Position numbers and translations under genes: made by a program | The notes under the pieces: generated by a model | What the model was told of the DNA's origin: nothing | The model's database searches: none | The model's input: only the letters and a program-made list of their open reading frames with translations | DNA from: Adineta steineri | Taxonomy: Eukaryota > Rotifera > Eurotatoria > Adinetida > Adinetidae | DNA length: 64,000 nucleotides | Direction: 5' to 3' | Assembly: GCA_905250115.1 (NCBI GenBank) | Contig: CAJNOI010000084.1 | Span: 48,870 to 112,869, forward strand | Shown: positions 43,639-55,265 of the stretch, in pieces | Position numbering within the stretch: position 1 is the stretch's first letter | Layout of the letters: every line of letters begins with the position of its first letter

Positions 43639-45111
43639 ATTAAAAATTAAAAACTTTGTTTCAATATAATAGAAAAGTGTGTGAAAACATCGTCAATCAC
43701 AAGCGATAGATGGATCATGCCTTCTTACCAACATATATAAATTCTTATGGATGAATATCCATATCCAATTAGATTTTCTTAAGCAACCTCCGATCTCTAT
43801 TGACAATATTTATTGAATTTACATAAAAAAGAATAAAATTTCATATTTAAAATAAAATATAAACAAAATTTGTTTTAAGTCATGTTTTTAAATCAAATCA
43901 CACAGATGTCGCTATTATGTGACAGAAATATAAAATAAACAGAAATCCGAAAGATGAAATGCCTTTGTTAATTATTACAAAATTATCGTAAAAAAAAGAG
44001 AATTTCATCATTAAAATTGATTGATCATAATATTTCAGCAATTGCATGCATAACGTAATCATTTGATAATAATATTTAAATGGTGATCATGAAAATTAAA
44101 CAAAAGATAAAAATAAACTTGTTAATCATATTGAATTTCATTGCCCATTCATAAAATATATTGATCTTCGTATTTGAAGAAAGCAACTAACATGTTTCAT
44201 TCAAATAATATAATTTTTAAAATGAGCATGGCATATTAAAAGTTCATATCAGGTAATTTGTAGAATAGTTCGTACAAAATCGACACAAAGACTTGTATCA
44301 GTCGAGTGAAAATTTTTATAATTTGAAAAATACATCTAAAACAAGAGAAGAATGTTTTAATTAAATAATTACCGAAAAGGAGAAACATATGTCTCGTTAT
44401 TAGGCATGGGTGATACCACATCAGAACCGGAATCGGCGAGTCTGATTCCGATTGCGATGCGTACAAAATGTAAGCTGTGCGATTCCGATCTCAAGATACA
44501 AAAATTTTAGTATCGGTGCCGTTTCTGGTTATATTGTTTTAAAAAATAAAATCTTAAATTAATTGTTCCGGATTTGGATGATTTCAAAGCATTCAAAAAT
44601 AATTTAAGAAAAACAAGGACCTATGAATTATTAATAACAATTAAATGTTTTTCATGTAAATGAAAAGAATGAGTAAAACTCATATGAAACAGAATTCAAA
44701 GAATTTTAACATACACGATTCCAATGCCGATCCTTAAAATTCATTTTCACGATTCCGATGCGATCCTAAAAATAAATGAAACTCTTGACGATCCGGTTCC
44801 GAAAAAAACCTGATTTTGCCCATGCCTACTCGTTATAAGACCAGTTAAATTCGTCATGTATTTGTTTAGTAACATAATATATTTTTATGATGTTGATGAA
44901 TCGATTTAATCTTATATATCAATATGTAAAATTGGTTTGATCAAATACAGACAGACCTGATATATAAAAATTGTTTTTTTGTATTGCCATTCGACGAATC
45001 TCGTTGTAAGTCATGCACATAAACAAGAAAGAAATCCGAAAAAATTTAAAAGAACAATTTTTACAAAGAAAGTATGAATAAATAAGGAAGAATCAAAACA
45101 AGAATACATTG
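43639..45111. other. Intergenic region with a hAT-type element
   Basis: About 1.5 kb between divergent genes DYM (-) and the ADP-ribosyltransferase gene (+). It contains the 428-base element at 44401-44828. Flanking sequence is AT-rich with no coding exon seen. Confidence 0.6.
44401..44828. mobile_element. 428-bp non-autonomous hAT-type element
   Basis: The left end is TAGGCATGGGTGATACC and the right end, reverse-complemented, is TAGGCATGGGCAAAATCAGG, so the first ten bases match exactly. An exact 8-base duplication, ctcgttat, flanks it at 44393-44400 and 44829-44836. Subterminal regions are rich in short inverted CGGAATC / GATTCCG motifs, a common layout of transposase-binding repeats. No transposase frame is present. 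Confidence 0.9.
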
Positions 45112-47576
45112 ATGGCGACACCTGTTTTCGAATATGGTAATAATCTTGAAACAATCTGTCTTGTTTGGCTTGATGCAGTGGTAAATACATCCCAAGATAA
45201 TATCAATGCTCAACAACAATTTCGTCAGATTATCAATCATTTAGAAACATTTCAAAATGTTCAAGATTGTAAACAATATTTACAACAAACATCAAATGAT
45301 GATCGAATTTTTTTAATTGTTAGTGGTCGATTAGGTCATGAAATCGTACCTCAAGTTCATTCATATCGACAAATTTCTTCAATTTATGTTTATTGTATGG
45401 ATAAAAAAAGAAATGAAGAATGGGCAAAACATTTTACAAAGGTAAATTTATTAATAAAATAAAATATTTTACAGATTATTTCGTTTCAAATATATTCTGT
45501 TAATGAGAATTCTATTTACTGTCATTCTCTTATATTTTTTGTATTAAAAAAACAGACGGTTCCTTTTCTGTTCTGTATAAGATATGCTTAGTTACATGTT
45601 ATGGTTAAAAGTATTATTGACATAGACAAAAAATACTCGTACAGACATATTATTGTCAGTAATGCATTATAACAGATTTATATTTCAATCAATGTCAATA
45701 GCTAACTTATATAAATAGACGAATAACAACTTTTAGATTGTTTATGTTTTTCTATTTACCAAAGTTTTGAGGAAAAAAATCAAAATATAAAAATTATTAA
45801 GTGAAGATATAAACTGATATTATTAAATATTTCTTGCAATGTAATTGTCTGCAATTACTTACTTCTAAGATAAGCATATTAATTGTTTTCTTGTAGGTAA
45901 AAGGAGTGTTTATTAGATTCGATCAACTAAAACAACAAATTCAATCAGAACAATTAAAACGAATAGAAAACAAAGTTGATGAACCATTTCTAATGACTAT
46001 GACTAAATTAAATGATATGATAGATAAATCTACAAATGAATTGAATGGTGAATTTCTTCAGTCTCAGTTATTAATAGATTGTCTTGTACGAATGAAACCA
46101 AATTTAACTGATAAAACTGAACTTATTAATATATGTAAAAATATTTATGCAAATAATCTTAATGAATTAAATTTAGTTAAAGAATTCGAAGATAATTATC
46201 GACTCAATCAAGCAATATGGTGGTATACAAGAGAATCTTTTCTTTATCGTTTATTAAATAAAGCATTACGTATTAATAATATAGATTTATTATTTCTTTT
46301 TCGTTTTTTTATTCGTGATATTCAACAACAATTAAAACGATGTCAATGTTTATTACCTGTTCGTGTTTATCGTGCACAATTAATGTCAACAGATGAATTA
46401 GATCAACTAACAAATTCTCTCGGAGAGTATATATCAGTAAATTCGTTTTTTTCTACAAGTTTAAATCGTCAAAAAGCAATAAAATTTTTAAGAGATGATT
46501 CATTTTCAAGTGATTTACAAAAAGTATTATTTGAAATTGATGCTAATTCTGAATCCGATTATTCTAAAGTATATTCAAATATAAGTTCAATGAGTTATTA
46601 TTCAAATGAACAAGAAGTTTTATTTACATTAGGTTCAATATTTCGTTTATTAAATATAAAACAAGAAAGCAATGGTTTATGGGTTATTCAAATGATTTTA
46701 TCGAATCATAATGATGAGAATATAAAAATTCTTTTTAATAATATTAAAGATGAATATAGTGGAATTAATAATGAAACAAGTCTTCTTTCATTTGGAAATA
46801 TTCTACATCAAATGGGTAAATACGATCTAGCAGAAAAATATTTCCATCGATTAATTAATGAATTACCAAATGATCATGAGGATATTTCAAAATGTTATCA
46901 TGCACTTGGAGTTTTAGCTTTACTTAAAGATAATTATGATGTAAGTCTTAATTGGCATGAAAAATCTATTGAAAAATTAAAATCAAATGATGTACATTTA
47001 GCTGATAATTATAATTGTATTGGTTGTATTTATCAAAAAAAAGAAGATTTTCCACAAGCATTAGATTATTATAATAAAGCTTTAAATATATGGACAAATA
47101 CATATGGTGAAGATTATTATAAAATAGCTGATTGTTTAAATAATATGGGTTGTGTTTATGAAATTGAAAAGAATTATTTAAAAGCTTTAGAATATCATCA
47201 AAAATCATTATCAATACGTCAAAAATGTTTACCTAAATATCATTCTGATCTTGGTGCATCTTATAATAACATTGGAAATATTTATCTTCGTCTTGAACAA
47301 TATGATTTAGCTTTAGAAAATTATAAATCTTCATATGAAATCAAACTAAAATCACTTCCATCTCAACATATATCATTAGCAGCAACATTAGAAAATATTG
47401 CACTTGTATATGAGCAAAAACACTTATATGAACAAGCTCTTTCATATTATAAAAAAGTAGCGACGATTTTTCATAAAACATATTCATCTACACATAATTC
47501 TGTTATTCAAATTGAACAAGATATACAACGTGTTTCATCATTAATAAATTCTCAAATGTTAACAGCCGTTTTTTAA
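45112..47576 (+). CDS. Arginine ADP-ribosyltransferase with C-terminal TPR array
   Basis: Exons 45112-45441 and 45897-47576 give 669 residues. Residues ~1-120 form an alpha/beta region of unknown type. Residues ~230-365 carry the R-S-E signature of mono-ADP-ribosyltransferases. These are R in V-Y-R-A-Q (~268), S-F-F-S-T-S (~293-298), and E-Q-E before V-L-F (~348-350), the E-x-E of arginine-specific enzymes. Such enzymes move ADP-ribose from NAD to a target arginine. From ~400 to the end are about six kinesin-light-chain-type TPRs (Y-D-L-A-E-K-Y-F, F-P-Q-A-L-D-Y-Y-N-K-A-L, Y-L-K-A-L-E-Y-H-Q-K-S-L), likely to select targets. There is no signal peptide, so it acts inside the cell. ART-TPR proteins are abundant in bdelloid rotifers. 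All catalytic positions are kept, so it is probably active. Confidence 0.9.
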
Positions 47577-49376
47577 AGTCATATTATTGTGCACAAAGAA
47601 TATCTATATCTTGTTTTATATAACTATGTGTAATAAATATTTCGTTTTGATAATGTCAAATAATTATCTGTTAAAAATATTGCTTTATCTAAAAGTTCAA
47701 TATCAGTTTTATGCCTTTCTTAAATTTAAATAAAAGACTTGATTAAATGATATTAACTTATCATGCTCAATATTTATATAAACAAATATTAGGGTTTAAG
47801 AATAAGTATGTACTCCATTCTATTGAAATTTTCATTAAAAAGTCCGATTAAAAGTTTACAATTAACTGGAAGCAATGGTATTTGTTTTATCGATCAACGT
47901 ATGATTATTTTGGAATATTTATCCTTATATATCATTACTAATCAATTTAATTGTAATCCTAAACAGATAATAACTCGATAATATACGAGAGATTTCTTTT
48001 TTTGTGATTTTTGTTTGCAATGTATTACTGTTTATAAGTTCAACGAAAACAATAATTAATACATATTTTTAGTTCAGTATTTCTGAATATCAGATATCAA
48101 TTTAACTAAATGGATCAAACATATCTATGAAAATCAAATATAGACCCGATCAAAGATATTAGCCTTGCATTCAGAATAACATCTATCGTTTTGACTAACA
48201 CTTTGAAGGTATTATAAAGATTCCTATAGTTATATGTCGATAAAATTCCATCTAAATATTCTTTTTCTCTAGTTTAAAATGGAACTACTGGAATATTATA
48301 TAGGATTTATTAGTCATTTCGAATCCTTGTTGAAAAGTTTAGGAGACATTGAGTCTACGCGATTTCTGTTACTTTCCACGAATATATAAATGAAGATGAG
48401 AAAAACTTCGATGCTCAGTATTTTACTGATGTATTATTTACTTTGAATATCTAATCCATGAATTGATTGATCTTATCTGACACATGAAAATACTTTGCGA
48501 GATTGTAAAGAACTAAAAACTGATGATGTAAAAAACTGAATTTTTTATTTCGAAAAGTTCTTAGAATACAAACTGTGAAAAAAATCTTGAACCAATGGTT
48601 TTATTTACTCCCAATTAAAGTTACGAAAACAGCCGATGTTGTTTCTAAGGTTTCTATAATTTTTTTATAGCAATTGATGTAGTACTATGAACATTTTTAG
48701 TTCTAGCAAGAAAAAATATGGGTTACTTCTATGGAACATTAGGAAAAATAGTTTGGTATTTTGAAGATCCAGTTTCTAAAAATTGTATGTATATTTAAGA
48801 GAAGCACAGTAATCGAAATTGGCAATATCAATACAGTAAAGACTGTACTCTCCATAGAAGTAACCATTATTTGTTTTCTTGCTAGGATTAAAGATATCCA
48901 TGGTCTGATATACTGTTTTTATATTTCGACATCAACTCGTAACAAGATATCTTAAAAATGATAAACAAATAGGTGAAGTAATATAAGTGTCAAATTTTTT
49001 CCTAGTCATCATGATAAGCTATAACTTTAATTCTCAAAACAATAAATATGATCCAATCTCATCTTCTACTAAATATCTTCAATCATAAAAATTTTGAATA
49101 GTTTTTAGGACTATGAAACTCTATATCCGAACACTAATTTGTCCTTAAATAAAATGTATTAAAATTTGTTTAATCAAACTTTTATGTACATAAACTTTTA
49201 ATATTAACTGAATGAATAGAGTTGTTTTTAATCAATTAAAATGTGTTGCTTCCAATAAAAAAAGGCTTTCTATTTTTTAAATTCTTTTTAAAGTCTGTTG
49301 CCAGGTGACATATATATATTAAATGCATCACATCAATTTTTTTTCATTCTTTCTAATATTTGTTATTTCGATAAAC
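47577..49376. other. Intergenic region with a small fold-back repeat
   Basis: 1.8 kb of AT-rich sequence between two + strand genes. It contains a short inverted repeat at 48703-48885. No coding exon with protein similarity was seen. Confidence 0.55.
48703..48885. repeat. Small fold-back repeat
   Basis: Left end ctagcaagaaaaaatatggg then ttacttctatgga; right end is the inverse, tccatagaagtaaccattat then ttgttttcttgctag. Arms are ~35 bases and the spacer is ~110 bases. There is no convincing target duplication, so it may be a decayed MITE. Confidence 0.7.
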
Positions 49377-50676
49377 ATGTCTCAACACAGTTTTATGTCA
49401 CACCAAAACGATGCCTTAGAAAGAGACATAAAAAATCTTCAATTAAATTTTAATGAAATTTTAACATCAGGTAATCATTATGCAACAAAAGAAATAACAA
49501 ATCATGTAAAACTTATTAATAATGCATTGGATAATATAAAACTTGATCATGAGTTTCAACGCGGATCAAAAACTTGGGCGAAACAATTTGATCCAAATGA
49601 AATGAAATCGAATGAAATGAGTAAAAAAAAATAAAAAAATAATAACTTCTTTTAAATAACAAAATATTTTTTTTAGATATTAAACAAATAATCGCACAAG
49701 GACATGATCTTACTCGTGATCTTCATACTTGTCTTCATGCAAATTCTATTCAAAATAAAGAAGAAAATCAAATGCGAGAATTACATAGTTGGACATGTGA
49801 TGTATTAAATGATTATCATCAAGTAAATTACAAGAAAATATATCTCTTTTATCAATTATTTACATGTATCTTTTAGAATCTTCAACCATATGCATCGGGT
49901 TCTTATGGTCGATTAGATAATATTGCTCATCATCTTGGTGTTACCGATCGATATATTGGTTATCGACATAATTTAACTCGTGGTGGAAATCAACCAGTAA
50001 ATATTCATACAATATGGGCTGATCGAAAATTACCTCGTGCAACAACAGCTGCTCAAAATCAATCAACACCGGATTGGAAAAATTGGGTTCATGCTTATCA
50101 ACGTATGTATAAAATCCCCACTTCATTTAAAAGTAAACTATTTGTTTATATTAAGATTATGGCCCATCACCAACAACAACATCAAATCGACAAATGACAA
50201 ATAATAATAATAATAATCCGAATCTTCTTGGTTATTTACGTCGAACACAAACAGCAGGTCTTTTAATTATCGGAAAAAGAATTCTTTTAAAAATTTTTTT
50301 GTAGACATGAAACGTCCGAGTACAACACCAAATTTTGCTTCGCGACCACAAGTCTATGAAAGTTATCATGATGGAGAACTTCGTAAAGCAGGTATGGTTA
50401 CAAAATTTCCAGGTAAAACTGAATTTATGGATCGATATAAAAAGCCACAACATGTACCGTATTCTGACTTTACAATTAATCCTCAACCTGATTTTACATT
50501 ACCTGGTCGACCATTAGCTCGTGTTATACCTGATTCATTCAATAGTGAATATACACGCAGGTAAGATTTATTGAATTAAATTCAATCTTTTACTTTCAAA
50601 AAAAAACATATTTATTTTTAGTTATCTTTTTCCTGATTCAGCAAAACTTGAAAGATTTCCATGGCTTCGTTCATAG
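49377..50676 (+). CDS. Conserved-looking protein of unknown function
   Basis: Six exons, 49377-49620, 49677-49822, 49877-50102, 50156-50257, 50305-50560 and 50622-50676, give 342 residues with all phases consistent. No known domain is recognised. The N-terminal ~130 residues look helical. The C-terminal half is rich in Pro, Tyr, Phe and Arg. It has short motifs spaced along an extended chain: V-Y-E-S-Y-H-D-G-E-L, K-F-P-G-K-T-E-F-M-D-R-Y, P-Q-P-D-F-T-L-P-G-R-P and a final K-L-E-R-F-P-W-L-R-S. Such motif-studded extended proteins are common among ciliary microtubule-lining proteins, but that is only an impression. An in-frame ATG at 49323 would add a hydrophobic 18-residue leader; I prefer 49377. 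Confidence 0.72.
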
Positions 50677-50764
50677 TAAATCAAACAAAATTTGTCTTCC
50701 ATATCCATTTTATACACTTTACAAATTAACGAATGAAATTAAATAAAAAACAGACTGAACATTT

Positions 50765-53700
50765 TTATTTTTCAAATAAAACAGTTAATCTATCAAGTTT
50801 TAGTAAATTACGTTTCGAATCAAGTGCCCATACTTGACTATCATCCATTGAAACTTAAAAAGAAAAACAAATTTTTTTTTATAAAAATTTAAAATATAAT
50901 CTATTATAATACAAACCAGTGAGTGAAAGGAAACGACCAGATAACGTTGTTGATCGTGTTCCAATTGGATTTTCTACAGAAATATTTTCTCGACATTGAA
51001 TTTCTCCACAACTTGTTAATACCCATAATGTATGTTCACTAATAGCTAGTTCAAGAGCTGAACAATCTATTATGAGGAAAAAAAATCAAGTTAATTCATT
51101 CATTCATAGAAAGATTTGTTTACCTTCAATAGGTTTCCATGATGTTCCAACACGATTTTCTTTGTTAACACCAAGTCGTGCATAAATATTTTGTTTATTA
51201 TCAGTAGCATACACCTGAAAAAGTAGATCAAGAGAAATAATATACCGTCATTCTTGTAGGAATTGAAAAAGAAATCCAGGCTTTAACGACCCCTCATATT
51301 GACTAATGCCCTTGAATATGACCTAATAAACTGCACACAGTAGCTACTCAATTAAGTAATCATTGATTTCTCTTGATGAATCAACAGTTATATGAAAGAA
51401 ATACAGAAGGAGTAAAACCAGTGGCGGATTTAGGGGAGGGGAAGGCAATGGGGGTGATCGCTTCTTCCCTTCCGAATTTGTTTTTGATTTTTTACAGCAA
51501 AAATGAACGAAAAAATAGATTCACACTACTTCGAATGGACTCAAAAAATAGCTTTTAGCCAAAATCGCCCTCCCCTTCCAAAATCCTAGATCCGTCACTT
51601 AATAAAACTGATTCTGTGGAAGCAAATATCTTTTATATTACCATCCAATCAGCTGGTCCACAGAAAACTTGTGAAAAATATCGATGCCGTCTTGCTTCTC
51701 CAGGTATAGTAATCCAAGCTGGAAGTAAGAATGATAATTCATTTACATTAACATATTGATTAGCAGATATATGTCCATGACGAAAATGAATAGATCCTTG
51801 ATCATCAACTGCCCAAACTCCAGCATGATTACATACCATGTGAACTAATCTTCGAGTCCATTCTAAATAAAAACTATAAAAATTCTTTTTTTCTCTATAA
51901 AAAAAACTTGATCTATCTCACCAAATTGACTTTGATCTAATTGTTCCCATACGGTATCTGTATCAACATTAGCTCGTACATAAATATTACAAGATTCATC
52001 AAGTGACCAAAGAATAGTATCTAATACAGAAGATAAAATAACAATAAATATAAACAACAAATTTTTTACTATGAGAAGAATTATTTGGAACAAATGTTGC
52101 ATGTGTTATATATTGAGCTTGACGTGGTTTTTCAAGTATTTGACCATTTGATGAAGAAATCATTTTATCCGTTGTTAATGCCCATACATAATCTAAAGAA
52201 AATAATATTTAATAAAACAAAAAAAATGTGAATACATACTTTCATTTGAAAAAGCTCCAATTAAACGTTGTAAACGAGTATTTTCTTCAATTACTGTCCA
52301 TTTAATACCTTAAATAATTTTATATAATTTTTTCGAAGACTGATTTATTCTATTTACCTGTTAAAGAATCCGAAAAAATCTGAATTTGTTCTTCACAATC
52401 AGTTAAACATAATAGTTCAGAATTAATACTAATTAAATATCGTTGATGAGACATTTGAATATCATCATTACATAAAACTTCAAAATATCCTTTATCATTT
52501 GACCATTGATGTATCCACAGTCGATGTTTTTTATCCATAATACAAATAACATCATTATTCGTTAACAATACAAAATCATCAATTGGTCCAAGTCTAAAGT
52601 ATAAACTTCAAAATCCTCTTCTCTCTAATTCTTTTATTTATAACAGACGTATAATCAATAAAAATCCATCCATCACCTTCAGGACAATCATTTGTACATC
52701 CAACACGTATTAAAATTTCTTCATCACTTGTTATAACACCAACTTTTTCCGAAAAACAAAAGACTCGTTTTAAATTAAATGGACAATTTACATTTATTAG
52801 TCGATTAATATCATTATCTGTTCGAAGTAACCATAATGTACCATTTTCTTTAATATACCTATTAACAAAAAAACAAATAATATCTTCATATTTTTTTGGA
52901 TACATACCATCCACATTGATCATTAATTGACATACTTAATAATGATGCACCAAGTTTTATTTCATTCCATTGTGAACCAATTGGAGGAAATTTCAATGGA
53001 TCATTTGATGAGTAAAGACGTTTATTTAAATAACGCCATACTGTTCGATTACTTACACTTACCATAAGTCGTTCAGCGAAATCAGAATGTTGTTGCCATT
53101 TGAGTGGTAAACTGATATTGTCATTATTTAATTTTGCATAGAAAATTTTTCGGTCATGAGTACAAATGTATATATAAGTTGATGAACAAATCATATGAGA
53201 GATTTTTGTACCTAATGGAATTGAATGATAATTTACAATAGAAAATCGTTTTTTTTCTATAAGTTTTGTTTCTTTTAATATGGTAGAAGTTTTATTATCT
53301 AGATCATTGATTGATAATTCATCACTAAATGAATCAATTTCTGCTGAAGAATCAATTGTGATAATCTCGGGAGTAATATCTAAACTTGATACGGATGGTA
53401 AAATATTTTCGACTAGACTTAAAGTATCCGATTGTTGGGATTGATTGGTTTTAAATTTATTTAATATATTTGTATCTTGTTTCGATGTTAGAGGTTCTTC
53501 ATCTGAATCTGAATCAACATCCATTGATGACATAAGTTTACGTAATTCAGCTAAAGATGTGGATGTTTCTAAGGGTTTTTCAAGAGGTCGATGTACTGGA
53601 ACATCTTTTGTATTCAATTTATCAAATGAATCTTCGAGTTCATTTGGCGATGTTGCTATAATATTTTCTGATGTAATCGTGTTTGATTCATTTGAAATCG

Positions 53701-54986
53701 AATGTTCAATGGGCGACTCAAGTTCATCTATTGATGATGGCGATTCAGCATCTATTGTATTTATTTGTAAATCTTCAGAGACAATAACTTCGAATGATGT
53801 AGTAGTGATATCGGCTGATGTCGATAATTCTTCTTCCGTTTTATTAATCTCAACGTTTTCCGAATGATCTTGTACGATTTCAGTTTCATCGATATTTGTG
53901 AACGCTCGTTGTTCATCAACTTCTGCATTTATCGAAATATTTTGTGAATCGTCTGTTACGTTTGTATGAAGATTTTCTGTATCAATTTGTTCGATTGGTT
54001 CATCGGCAGTGTTAGTCAACGATGGCAATTTCACGTCTTCCGTATCTATTTCACTAGTTTTTGTATTAGATTGATCGATTGATTCATTCGTTAGCATACT
54101 ATCGTCATCTGATTCAGTATCAGATGATATAAGTTCCTCCTTGTTAATATCGGTATTATCATTAAAATGACTAGTTGAATCTTGTTCGGATATTAAATTT
54201 TCTTTTTGATATGTATCGATCAGTACAATATTTTCAACTAATTCATCTATAGTTGATATTATATCAATTATGTCATTTAAACATTCATTAATATTTCCTC
54301 GATCAACTATTTCAGTGATTATAGTGTTTAAACAAAGTAGAATATCTTTCTGATTATCTCTTTCTTTAATAGAGTTACTTCTTTGTTTAGTACTTGAATC
54401 ATTGTAAGAATCTACAGATACAGATGGATTGGTTATAAAAACTTATGAGTAATAAATTTATTACCCTTATGTGCAGTATATTCAGATCCTTCACTAGGTT
54501 TTTTTGATGTACGTCGTTTCCCTTTTATATGTCGAACTGTAGGAGGTTCTACAGGGGAAGTCGATATTGTAGGAGTTTCTGTTATTATCGGAATAGTTGG
54601 TAAATCTAAAAGAAGTCAATCATATATATATTTTGTTTGTTAACACGAACAAAACAAGAGAAACTGACTTATAGGAGGTGGTTTTACTACAGTTAAAATT
54701 TTACCATCAGGATTTTCTTCAGATTTTCGCCATATTTCTTGTTGTGGAGGTTCTGCGTTTGCTGCTTCGGCTACTCGACGTTGTCTTGAATTTTAGAAAA
54801 AAAATAAGCAGATTATAAATAGTAATGTATAGAAAATAAATATAAGCACCTTTCGAGGTCTTCCTGAGCTTCTTTAAGTTTTTTATCAAGTGTATCTGTA
54901 GCTAGTGCTATCTGAGTTTTTGCTTTTCCTAGTGCAGATTGTGCGCGAGTTCTAAATCCGCTCATCCAACCATTATTTGATGTCAT
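50765..54986 (-). CDS. Tectonin beta-propeller repeat protein
   Basis: Thirteen exons give 1,061 residues: 54850-54986, 54669-54784, 54465-54605, 52908-54411, 52649-52858, 52358-52593, 52240-52308, 52070-52192, 51922-52020, 51642-51862, 51124-51214, 50917-51066 and 50765-50853. Residues ~10-60 form a charged helix. Residues ~130-480 are acidic and disordered. The C-terminal half is a series of tectonin (TECPR) blades, each with a tryptophan and an aromatic-Val-Trp-Ala core. Examples are G-W-Y-I-K-E-N-G-T-L-W, Y-V-W-A-L-T-T-D, I-L-W-S-L-D-E-S, V-W-A-V-D-D-Q-G and V-W-A-L-D-S-K-R. TECPR1 and TECPR2 act in autophagy and membrane traffic. Neither the dysferlin/PH domains of TECPR1 nor the WD40 domain of TECPR2 is present, so orthology is open. 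Confidence 0.82.
51419..51600. mobile_element. 182-bp MITE, CAGTGGCGGAT family, copy 1
   Basis: The left end CAGTGGCGGATTTAGG and the reverse complement of the right end, A-AGTGACGGATCTAGGA, form inverted termini. Flanks agtaaaac (51411-51418) and aataaaac (51601-51608) are an 8-base duplication with one change. It lies in an intron of the tectonin gene, about 40 bases from the splice donor. It shares termini and interior (ttttttacagcaaaaat, ctacttcg-tggactcaaaaa) with the copy at 63544-63704. Confidence 0.88.
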
Positions 54987-55265
54987 AACTTTAAAAAAAG
55001 ACACAATTTCTTAATAATAAATATCTATTAAGTGAACTTATAACAATGTTGACTCACTTGATTATTTAGTTCTATCTTCGTACTTTTGTTTTATTAAAAT
55101 GATGATAAATAGAGAAGAAAAAGAAACAATGAGAAAATGATAAGACTATATATATATATTCGTTCTGTATATTTTTCTTCTTCACGAAACTAAAGAAGAA
55201 TAGATAAAATAAAAAAAAAGGAAAATTATGCAATAAAAATACAGAAAACTACGAATAAAAATTTT

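Noticed and set aside
46966-47214. - strand open frame within the ADP-ribosyltransferase gene
   Set aside because: Shadow of the TPR repeats on the + strand.
49323-49376. Hydrophobic leader as a signal peptide for the unknown gene
   Set aside because: The stretch is T-rich and resembles untranslated sequence; the ATG at 49377 gives a soluble start that suits the rest of the protein.
53445-53867. 140-codon Ser-rich open frame on the + strand
   Set aside because: Antisense to the disordered acidic part of the tectonin gene; composition mirrors that strand.
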